Shown piece after piece: positions 27,409 to 34,560 of a stretch of DNA of 64,000 nt (the stretch's first letter is position 1; every line of letters begins with the position of its first letter). A model generated the notes under the pieces. That model had not been told where the DNA came from. It was given only the letters and a program-made list of their open reading frames with translations, and made no database searches. Source of the stretch: Oxalobacteraceae bacterium. Lineage in GTDB: Bacteria; Pseudomonadota; Gammaproteobacteria; Burkholderiales; Burkholderiaceae_D. The position numbers and the translations under genes were made by a program. The stretch covers positions 78,789 through 142,788 of the forward strand of contig JAIZVZ010000002.1 of the NCBI GenBank assembly GCA_021768485.1, written 5' to 3'.

Positions 27409-28581
27409 TCAGGTTCTTAAGTGGTTAAAAAGTGGTTTATTTTCGATTTTTGCTTCAATCTTCTGCATCTCAGCGTCGCTTGCAGACCCATCTATCCAGT
27501 CCGCGTACACCCCAAAAAAAATTTTAATATCATGCCCAAGTTGTTTGGCCATGAATGACGGATTCACGCCTGCCATGAGTCCGACCGTAGCGTAGGTATG
27601 GCGCGTGTTGTAGGGACGACGATAGCGAAGTCCCAGCGCCTTCAGCGTCGGCGTCCAGTAACGTTTTCGCGCGTTCTGTTCGTATGCCCAAGGCTTATTG
27701 GTGCCAGGGTCATGGAACACGCGCTCGCTCGCCGCATACGTCCAGTTCTTCTGGCGTTTGACTGCTGCCAAGGCGCGGCTATTGAGTTTGACGGTGCGCG
27801 GCTTGGCCGTCTTTGTCGAGTCTTCCATTTCGTCGCCAACGAAGGCCTGGCTGATATATGCCGTATTTTTCTTAAGATCGATTGCGTCCCACGTTAGGCC
27901 GATCGCCTCACTGGTACGTAATCCAGAAAAAAATTGAAATTCGAAGAAATTGCAGACCTGCTCAGAGTAGTGCGCATGCATGTATTCGATGATCGCTTCG
28001 GCCTCATTCAATTCAAAGGGATCTGGCTTCCGCTTTTGCCATTTCGCCTGCTCGATGGCTTCGCAGGGATTTTTCTGTATTAATCCATCAATCACAGCCA
28101 GATCGAATACGCTACGACAAATAGCCAAGACGTTATTTCTGGTTTTTCCTGATCGCCAATTACCCTTGTTGAGAGTGGTCGTGATGTCGCTATGCTTGAT
28201 TGAGCCTAATGGCAATGCACCCAGCGCAGGCTTCCAGAAATTATTCTTGTACCGCTCGTAGCATTTTCTTGTTGATCGCTTTATCGCTAACTGCGAAAAC
28301 CAGATCTCCATGAAATCACCGAAACTTTGCGGGTTTGACTGTTCTGCGTGTTTCGAATGTGGAAAATATTTCGCATAGGAGAATTCTCCCTTGCGTATCG
28401 CTTTGTTGATTTCGGCGACCCGCCGCTTTGCGAACAAGATGTTCGCGGTTGTCGGCTTCATTGCTGTTTTATCGTGATCCATCCGCAACGTCTCACGACG
28501 CTGTTTCCCCTGAAATCTAAAGACAAGGCGCATGCTGACATTTCTGATTTCAACCCCGTCAATCGTCTTCCAATTTGCCAT
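27409..28581 (-). CDS. Tyrosine-type site-specific integrase
   Basis: A 390-residue tyrosine recombinase. An N-terminal arm-DNA binding part (DUF3596-like: DGVEIRNVSMRLVFRFQGKQRRETLR) is followed by a core-binding helical domain and the catalytic domain. Catalytic residues are visible: SGLRTSEAIGLTW (first Arg), YNTRHTYAT (second Arg) and FGVYADWI (Tyr nucleophile). The gene reads toward the tRNA-Ser, the usual layout for tRNA-targeting genomic islands. It should recombine a tRNA-derived att site with its circular partner. Confidence 0.93.
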   Translation of the reverse strand: MANWKTIDGVEIRNVSMRLVFRFQGKQRRETLRMDHDKTAMKPTTANILFAKRRVAEINKAIRKGEFSYAKYFPHSKHAEQSNPQSFGDFMEIWFSQLAIKRSTRKCYERYKNNFWKPALGALPLGSIKHSDITTTLNKGNWRSGKTRNNVLAICRSVFDLAVIDGLIQKNPCEAIEQAKWQKRKPDPFELNEAEAIIEYMHAHYSEQVCNFFEFQFFSGLRTSEAIGLTWDAIDLKKNTAYISQAFVGDEMEDSTKTAKPRTVKLNSRALAAVKRQKNWTYAASERVFHDPGTNKPWAYEQNARKRYWTPTLKALGLRYRRPYNTRHTYATVGLMAGVNPSFMAKQLGHDIKIFFGVYADWIDGSASDAEMQKIEAKIENKPLFNHLRT

Positions 28582-28593
28582 CGCAATGTCCTT

Positions 28594-28788
28594 TCAATCT
28601 TGTTCAACCCATTTGTAGTATTCCTGAAGATTCATGGTGATATGTCCATCTGGTGCACGCCGATAGTGCCTTCCTTCAGTCCATACACCGGTTTCAATCT
28701 TGCGCCGAACTGCTTTGTCGGTATAGCCAGTCATGGTCACAAAAACTTTGATAAGGACCCATTCGAGATTGATCATCGGTGCGTTCAT
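28594..28788 (-). CDS. Excisionase-like DNA-binding protein (Xis)
   Basis: A 64-residue protein from the ATG after GAGGA. The sequence runs LIKVFVTMTGYTDKAVRRKIETGVW then GRHYRRAPDGHITMNLQEYYKWVEQ, a winged-helix type shared by excisionases of integrative elements (inference by similarity). It lies 12 bases upstream of the integrase on the same strand, so int and xis are likely coexpressed and together would direct excision. A longer upstream start is possible but adds residues unlike the family. Confidence 0.75.
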   Translation of the reverse strand: MNAPMINLEWVLIKVFVTMTGYTDKAVRRKIETGVWTEGRHYRRAPDGHITMNLQEYYKWVEQD

Positions 28789-29222
28789 TTTGTCCTCGTA
28801 AATTAGAGTTTTTGACGAAGGTGTGTTGTGCCGAATTTGACAAAGTGATTGAGCCAATTACCTGAAAGATTAAGGATTGTCGTTCAATGCCTGTTGGCGC
28901 GGCTTCCACGTCTGGCTTTGATCGGCACACGATGGATAAAACCGTTGTATTAAATATTATTGTTTGCTCGGGTAATGGCAACCACAATAAACAGAGAACA
29001 CCGAATGGCGCAAATCTGGTAGGGGATACAGACGATATAAGAGAGGGTATGTAGCTTGTTTAATGTGTCAGCCAGAAAATTTAAATGTGGATCAAATGAA
29101 TACCAGAATCAGGATTGTTTGCTTACGCTCACTGGCCTTTTAACGCCACCGAGTCGAGCTTGATGTGTCGTCGGTAACTGCTTGGATTTAGTGGATGTGA
29201 TGCGCCAATAAGGAGGTTCACT
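28789..29222. other. Divergent control region between xis and kleE-like gene
   Basis: No supported gene. The AT-rich sequence should contain the promoters for int/xis (minus) and the kleE-like gene (plus). No clear operator palindrome was found here by eye. Confidence 0.5.
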
Positions 29223-29579
29223 ATGGCAAAGATTATCAAATTTCCGAGAGTGGGCGCTGTTTCGCAGATGCGCGATCTCGCTTCAAAAACTAAGGCGCCA
29301 TCGGTTCCCAAACTGCCGCCAGCATTCTCACGAACAACGCCGACTCCGTGGTGGCGATGCATCCTCTATGGAACGGATGCTGCGGCGTGGATAATGATTG
29401 TTTTGTTGTCTCCCGTTTGGAAGTGGATTGCCGTAATAGACATGCTATTTCAGTTGTTGAAAACGATGTATTACTGGGACACGCCTGGCGCCCATGCGGG
29501 ATGGATAGCGGTGCTGCATATTGGTGTATTTCTTGGTCTATATTTTTATGTTCTATTTCATAAGCCAAAATGGATTTGA
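29223..29579 (+). CDS. kleE: KleE-like membrane protein of IncP-type maintenance region
   Basis: A 118-residue protein with a strong ribosome site (AAGGAGG) before the ATG. It begins MAKIIKFPRVG, then a Pro-rich stretch, then two hydrophobic segments (~47-70 and ~98-113). A xxIIKFP start followed by two TM helices resembles KleE of IncP plasmids, a small protein of the stable-inheritance region. The assignment is supported by the adjacent korB and kfrB-like genes; by sequence alone it would be weak. Confidence 0.55.
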   Translation: MAKIIKFPRVGAVSQMRDLASKTKAPSVPKLPPAFSRTTPTPWWRCILYGTDAAAWIMIVLLSPVWKWIAVIDMLFQLLKTMYYWDTPGAHAGWIAVLHIGVFLGLYFYVLFHKPKWI

Positions 29580-29611
29580 AACTTTGAATATTCAAGTGAA
29601 TAACACTGAAA

Positions 29612-29624
29612 TTTAGCCGCTAAA
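29612..29624. promoter_or_regulatory. KorB operator (OB), exact palindrome
   Basis: TTTAGCCGCTAAA, identical to the consensus operator bound by KorB of IncP plasmids (TTTAGC(G/C)GCTAAA). It lies about 70 bases before the korB start, so korB likely controls itself. Confidence 0.9.
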
Positions 29625-29690
29625 GGATTTTCGACAGAGGCCGGATTTCTTGGTTTTGTGATTTCAAGCAGGAACGTAAGCGTCGAAAGG

Positions 29691-30698
29691 ATGGCAAATC
29701 AGATGAAGAAAAAATCGCAACAAAGGATTGCTCGCGCCGAAGCCGTGACGGAATCGTCCCCGACGCGGCATTTCGATTCGGCTTCAAAGATACATACGAC
29801 GAAGATTACCCACGGTGTTCCGCTTCAGCTAAGCATTGACCTGATCGATGAAGACCCTGATCAACCTCGGTCCAGTAACAACCCCGGATTTTCATCACAA
29901 AGTCTAGAAGAGTTGGCTGCGACCATACGTCTTCGTGGCATCAAGACACCAATCTCCGTTCGCCACCACACAGCGATGCCTGGGCGCTTTCTCATTAATC
30001 ATGGTGCCCGTCGCTACCGTGGCAGCCTGTTGGCCGGTAGGTCGTGCATTCCCGCTTTTATCGATGATGATTACACTGATGCCGATCAAGTAATCGAGAA
30101 TCTTCAGCGAAATTCCCTCACTCCGCGCGAAATTGCCGACTATATTGGCCGAGAGTTATCTAAGGGGAAAAAGAAGAGCGAGATCGCGCGCATCATCGGC
30201 AAGTCGGCGGCGTTTGTGACGCAGCATGTTACCTTGCTCGATCTACCGGACCCGATCTGTGCGGCGTTTACTTGCGGTCGCGTCAGAGATGTTACGCTGG
30301 TAAACGAACTAGTCATGGCATTTAAGAAGATGCCGCGCGAAGTGCAGGCCTGGCTAGTCAACGAGAGTCAGGAAATTACGCGGGGTACGGTTAAGTTGCT
30401 GCGCGATTTCCTCGACGAGAAGCGTATATCTGGTTTGACTAGTACCGATTATGTCGATGACGTAAGCGACCAGGATGATTCGGCATTAGCCGGTGTCAAT
30501 ACTGGCAGTGTAAGTAAGGGGCCGGACAGGCTAAGAAGTACGGTCTTGGCGGTGCGTTACAAGCGTCGACCTGCGCGCATGTTATTGAATAGAAGGCCAA
30601 CAAGGGATGGTCTCGCCTGGCTGAAGTATGATGACGATGGGCAGGAGCTCGAAGCGGATCTCACCCACGTGAAATTGGTCGCGCTGCGCGAAGGCTGA
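29691..30698 (+). CDS. korB: KorB-type ParB family transcriptional repressor / partition protein
   Basis: 335 residues from the ATG at 29691; an ATG four codons later has a better-spaced GAAAGG. Domains: ParB-like N-terminal part (LIDEDPDQPRSS, ELAATIRLRGIKTPI, INHGARRYRGSLLAG, IENLQRNSLTPREIADYI), the KorB helix-turn-helix (KKKSEIARIIGKSAAFVTQHVTLLDLPD), and a C-terminal SH3-like dimerisation part (DRLRSTVLAVRYKRRPARM). In IncP plasmids KorB represses replication, partition and transfer operons by binding OB sites; two exact OB sites occur in this element. No parA/incC partner is visible in the window. Confidence 0.88.
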   Translation: MANQMKKKSQQRIARAEAVTESSPTRHFDSASKIHTTKITHGVPLQLSIDLIDEDPDQPRSSNNPGFSSQSLEELAATIRLRGIKTPISVRHHTAMPGRFLINHGARRYRGSLLAGRSCIPAFIDDDYTDADQVIENLQRNSLTPREIADYIGRELSKGKKKSEIARIIGKSAAFVTQHVTLLDLPDPICAAFTCGRVRDVTLVNELVMAFKKMPREVQAWLVNESQEITRGTVKLLRDFLDEKRISGLTSTDYVDDVSDQDDSALAGVNTGSVSKGPDRLRSTVLAVRYKRRPARMLLNRRPTRDGLAWLKYDDDGQELEADLTHVKLVALREG

Positions 30699-30827
30699 AA
30701 AATGCGATGCCAACAGATCCTTTCTGCATTTTTTTGTAAGATAAAAGGGATTAATAATAACCACGTCAGTCAGGTAAGGATGCATGACTTACTTTCTTAG
30801 CGCTATTGTGCAAATGGGAGTCCGACA

Positions 30828-31172
30828 ATGAAGCAACGCCTGCTTGTGATGAATGGGCAAAAATTGGTTCAAAGCGAGCGGAATGGCGAGTGGGTGACGG
30901 ATAAGGTTGAGAAAGCGCTTTCTATTAAGCCGGGTATCTACAATATCCACCTAGCCATGGCTGCTAACAAAAGCAAGACTTACGATGGCGTAATTTTGCA
31001 TTCCGACAAAAATTTTGTATTTCAGCAGATTGGGAAGAATTTTGTCAAACATGATTTCGCGACATTTTCCCGCTCACCAGTAGGAGGAAGCAATCTACAT
31101 ATCAGATACGAGGCGGATAAGGCAATCGTCGCGCCAACATCGATAAAGATTGGACGTAGTTTGGGTCGTTGA
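30828..31172 (+). CDS. kfrB: KfrB domain protein
   Basis: A 114-residue soluble protein: MKQRLLVMNGQKLVQSERNG..., with PGIYNIHLA, YDGVILHSDKNFVFQQIGKNFVKHD. This pattern matches KfrB-domain proteins found in IncP-type plasmids and in the ends of some relaxase or TraC proteins. Function is unclear; kfr genes are linked to plasmid stability. It is the last backbone gene before the cargo region begins. Confidence 0.7.
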   Translation: MKQRLLVMNGQKLVQSERNGEWVTDKVEKALSIKPGIYNIHLAMAANKSKTYDGVILHSDKNFVFQQIGKNFVKHDFATFSRSPVGGSNLHIRYEADKAIVAPTSIKIGRSLGR

Positions 31173-31818
31173 GATTGACTTAATATTTGAATCGCTGAAG
31201 CCGAATTGGCAACTATGAAATGTAATCGCTTGGGCTTAATCCGACGTAGACTGCCAGATGAGCTAAGGTTCCAGGGACGGCTACGGAGCGAAGGCCGTAA
31301 CCGGCTCAGGCTGTGAAAAACAGTTTTTTGACCAAAAGCAGTCAGCCGAAATGAACGCAAAAATGCGATCTCTAAGCGGAGACGTGGCGAATTTTAAAGT
31401 GTTTTTTCTTTCCAATATCGCTTTGGCTGGTACGCTCGTGGCTCTCACCTAACTTCTGTCGCTGGCGAGTCTGCCAAGTTCCCCGTTCGCCTGAATGTTG
31501 CCACTTTTTGGCTCAATGTGCTCGAACTCAGCGAGTGATACGCTGCGCCAATACTGGCCGGACATTGGATAGCGAGGCCGCACGTGTCGGGGATGTATTA
31601 ACTATCTAAACCATGGAATAGTTAAGTCGTCAGCGCGCGCGAGGTAGACAGTATTGTCCGCTTGATCAGACGGAGGTGGCGGCGCTAATGCGCCATGGGC
31701 ATAGGGATGGTGTCGAGCGAGCGGAGCGTCTCAATGATTTTGAAGCACATGTTTGAATTTGTGAGAGTCTAAATCTCGGTTTTTAAGCAGGCTTTCTCTC
31801 CATGGTTGGTGGGTTAAT
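31173..31818. other. Non-coding junction between backbone and cargo
   Basis: About 650 bases without a supported gene on either strand. Short frames occur but show no recognisable protein. It separates kfrB from the decayed IS3 element and probably marks where the cargo was inserted. Confidence 0.5.
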
Positions 31819-32711
31819 CTAAGCAGTCGTCGGCAGTTTCTGCGCCTGCGGCATATGATGTTTGAAGCGGTTCGGTGTTCGTTGAAAGTTTTCTGCCAGC
31901 GTGACTTGCCGTTGTTTTCGTAGGTCTGCGGCGCGGCCGGTGTGAACGTTCTCAGGTGTCATCATGGCGATGCTGAAATGACGATGCTGCTGGTTATACA
32001 AGGTAAAGAACTGGACGCTGTGAACGCGGGCGTCGGCCAGCGAGCCAAAGAGCGCCGGGAAGCTCGGCTGGTATTTCATGGTTTTGAACTGTGCTTTCGA
32101 GTAGGGAGTGTCGTCGGAAATATAGGGCTTGCTATGCGACTTGACGATGCCCAGGTATGGCAGCAAGGTGGCCGTTTGGAGCGCATGTCGCTGCCACGGT
32201 CGGCATGCAAGGTCAATGTGTCCGGCATGATGCTTTCTTTGGCGGCGGTATCGGCAAAGAGTTGTTCCGCTAGTTCGGCGGCTTCCTCCTCGGCAACTAT
32301 CCGGACGATGACGTGGCGGCTGAAGATGTCGAGAATGACGTAAAGATGGAAACACGTTCCCCTGACCGGCCCCTTCAGCTCCGTGATGTCCCAGCCCCAG
32401 ACTTGATTGGGCCTCACTGTCAGTAGCTCCGGTTTGGGGTACTCCGGATGACGCAGTTGGTTGCGCCGTTCGCGCATGGCGGCACAGTCTTGCAGCAGGC
32501 GGTATATGGTATGCACTGAGGCCACGTAATGTCCTTCATCGAACAGTTGCGCATGAATGGTCGCCTGCGCGCAATTGGCGAAGCGCGGACTGTTGAGCAT
32601 GTCGAGCGTCACGCGGCGCTCCAGTTCCGATAACGTCAGCGGCGGGCGTGGCGCCGGATCTTGCGGCGCTAAGGCCGGCAGTGCGCCAGCCACCCCAACC
32701 CGGCCAGCCAA
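31819..32711 (-). pseudogene. IS3-family transposase orfB, frameshifted
   Basis: The N-terminal part reads in one frame (ELERRVTLDMLNSPRFAN..., VRPNQVWGWDITELKGP, LTLHADRGSDMRSK) and the C-terminal part in the next (TATLLPYLGIVKSHSKPYI, DDTPYSKAQFKTMKYQPSFP, PENVHTG). The switch falls near 32177-32185, consistent with loss of one base. D of WDITE, D of HADRGS and the E-region are split between frames, so no active enzyme is made without correction. The usual N-terminal helper region also looks shortened (VAGALPALAPQD). Confidence 0.85.
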
Positions 32712-32801
32712 ACTGTTGGCGGCACTGATTACTTCGGCTTGCTCGGCGTGTCGCCGGTGCTCAGAGCCAGGAGTGTGGAAAGTTTTTTGAATCTCGATGA
32801 T

Positions 32802-33119
32802 CTAGTCCGCCTTGACTAGCTTTGCGCGCAGGCGCTCGACCTCTTTTTCCAGTTTCAGCGTGCGGAGTGTCTGGATGGAGATCGGATCGGCTTTTGGGCT
32901 GCGCTTGAACTCCAATGCGGCAGCCTCGCCAGTACTTTGGTGTTGCTTGCGCCACGCCGCCAAATGCGACGAATCGATACCATCATAATGCAGCAAGGCA
33001 CCGATGTCACCGGATACCGCGCAGGCGTTAGCGGCGCTCAGAATGCGTAATTTCTCAGCGTTAGAGAAGGCATGCCGCTTGGTAGTGGGCAAAACTTCCG
33101 GGGGGGGGGCGTCGGACAT
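32802..33119 (-). pseudogene. IS3-family transposase orfA, truncated by stop
   Basis: About 105 residues: the helix-turn-helix part HAFSNAEKLRILSAANAC, AAWRKQHQSTGEAAALE and leucine-zipper part LKLEKEVERLRAKLVKAD are OrfA-like. A TAG follows KAD, where relatives continue into IIEIQK; those codons are present after the stop in the same frame. The sequence MSDAPPPEVLP covers a run of ten G/C pairs (33100-33109). Confidence 0.75.
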
Positions 33120-33397
33120 TGATGGCAGTGTTGATGGCCACCATTGGTTGCTGCTATGGTGCATACAGGTAGTGCTGTGGCACGAAAAATGGATATTGAG
33201 TAGGATTACGTAGTTGTATATTTACAATAATTTGTGCGAATTAACAAAAGACACCATTTGATACATTTTGTTCAAGTACAATTTGGCAATTACTTGCATT
33301 GCTGGCAATAAATAAACGGTTGATCGTTATTAAATTGAGATCATCACGTTGATTATAAAAGCTTGGAGGTACCTGCAAATATTATTGCGAATATGCC

Positions 33398-33937
33398 ATG
33401 TTTGTTCCTAGATCGATCCCGCAGTTTATCTCATTGCTACGCACTTATTGGTCTTGGTTCTTGGGCGCAGGAGTTCTGTGCTTTACTGCAGTGCTTGCAT
33501 TTTATGCATTGCCCGCCATCCAAACGCAAAATGACGTGCTGGAACGTCAAATTCGCTCACTGCAGCGCCAGCAGCGCGCGCTTGCTGCCGCTTCCCCACT
33601 GAGGCAACCGCAGGATTTTGACGCGCACTTAGGTGCATTCGGTAGTTTGCCTGCGCTCGTGAATGACCTGCAAGCGCAGGCTGTTAAATACAAGTTAATC
33701 CTGTCTGACGCGACCTATAAACCGATTGATGGGGCGGCTGGGACAGATCTGGGGCGAATGGAAATTGGCGTTCATTTAAAGGGGACATATGTGCCCTTGA
33801 AAAAAATGTTGGCTGCGCTGTTTAAGTTGCATGAGGGTTTGGCGTTGCAATCTCTTTCAGTGCAACGTACGCGTTCTACCGATTCTATCCTCGACATTGA
33901 TTTGCGGTTTAACTTTTTTTACCGGAAGTCGGCGTGA
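33398..33937 (+). CDS. PilO/GspM-like inner-membrane assembly protein
   Basis: A 179-residue bitopic protein. One TM helix at ~15-38 (LRTYWSWFLGAGVLCFTAVLAFYAL) is followed by a coiled coil (QNDVLERQIRSLQRQQRALAAA) and a ferredoxin-like periplasmic domain, as in PilO and GspM. These proteins link the inner-membrane platform to the secretin. It is the first gene of the pseudopilus operon, whose genes mostly overlap. I cannot tell PilO from GspM by eye; PilO fits the neighbours (PilP-like next) best. Confidence 0.65.
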   Translation: MFVPRSIPQFISLLRTYWSWFLGAGVLCFTAVLAFYALPAIQTQNDVLERQIRSLQRQQRALAAASPLRQPQDFDAHLGAFGSLPALVNDLQAQAVKYKLILSDATYKPIDGAAGTDLGRMEIGVHLKGTYVPLKKMLAALFKLHEGLALQSLSVQRTRSTDSILDIDLRFNFFYRKSA

Positions 33938-34476
33938 ATCTATTGCAGCGAGAACGCCTGGTCTTTGGATTGGCTATTGCGCTGGCCATGCTTGCTGCGT
34001 GGGGGGATCGATTTGGCATGCAATCGATGCCTGCAATTAAAACGTTGCCCCATGTGATTTCTCAAGATATTTCACGCGCTAAGATTGGTGTTGCAGGAAA
34101 ATCTTCTGCGCCGGAAGACGTTGCTATTAGTAAGAATACTTCGAACGCCGATTCCTTGGAAAATTCCACTATCGATTTATTCCGAATTGTCAGTTTTTTG
34201 CCGCCACCACCTAAAGCTGTTGCACCGCCACCACCACCGCCACCGCCAAAACCGGTGGCGCCGGCGTTCCCCTATCAATACTTTGGGACGATGGTTGATG
34301 TGAATGGAAAATTGGTCACCTATTTGACTCGTAATAATATGCTTATTCCCATTCATTCCAAGGAGACACTTGACAATGAATATCACATTGATTCGCTCAG
34401 TGATTCGCAAATCGTCATTACCTATTTGCCTCTAAAAGAGAAGACAACAATCACTATAAAGTCGGCTGCGCAGTGA
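33934..34476 (+). CDS. PilP/GspC-like protein with proline-rich linker
   Basis: A 180-residue protein from a GTG that overlaps the previous stop (GTGA). N-terminal hydrophobic segment (LVFGLAIALAMLAAW), a flexible middle, a striking run of prolines (~93-112, with PPPPKAVAPPPPPPPP), and a C-terminal beta domain (YFGTMVDVNGKLVTYLTRNNMLIPIHSKETL) like the HR/PilP homology domain that contacts the secretin N-domain. The proline run may span the periplasm. Role: bridge between inner membrane and secretin; inferred from fold-like pattern and position. Confidence 0.65.
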   Translation: MNLLQRERLVFGLAIALAMLAAWGDRFGMQSMPAIKTLPHVISQDISRAKIGVAGKSSAPEDVAISKNTSNADSLENSTIDLFRIVSFLPPPPKAVAPPPPPPPPKPVAPAFPYQYFGTMVDVNGKLVTYLTRNNMLIPIHSKETLDNEYHIDSLSDSQIVITYLPLKEKTTITIKSAAQ

Positions 34477-34560
34477 CAGTTGGCGCAGTACAGCAATCGT
34501 TTCCGGGCTATATGTTTTGCCTGATCGTGCCGGTGATTTTCATCAATTGGGAGTATCGTC

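Larger units (their letters stand above)
31819..33119 (-). mobile_element. Decayed IS3-family insertion sequence
   Basis: Contains an orfA and a frame-broken orfB of an IS3-family transposase (see the two pseudogenes). Terminal inverted repeats and target duplications could not be defined by eye, so the limits given are those of the coding remnants. Confidence 0.75.

Noticed and set aside
27409..28581. Integrase suspected defective because the HxxR histidine appears as Tyr (YNTR)
   Set aside because: YNTRHT is, as far as I know, common in this integrase group; the two arginines, His and Tyr are present, so I treat it as intact.
33100..33109. Run of ten G in the IS3 orfA as a phase-variation tract
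   Set aside because: The gene is already a broken transposase, so slippage there would have little meaning; it just codes prolines.
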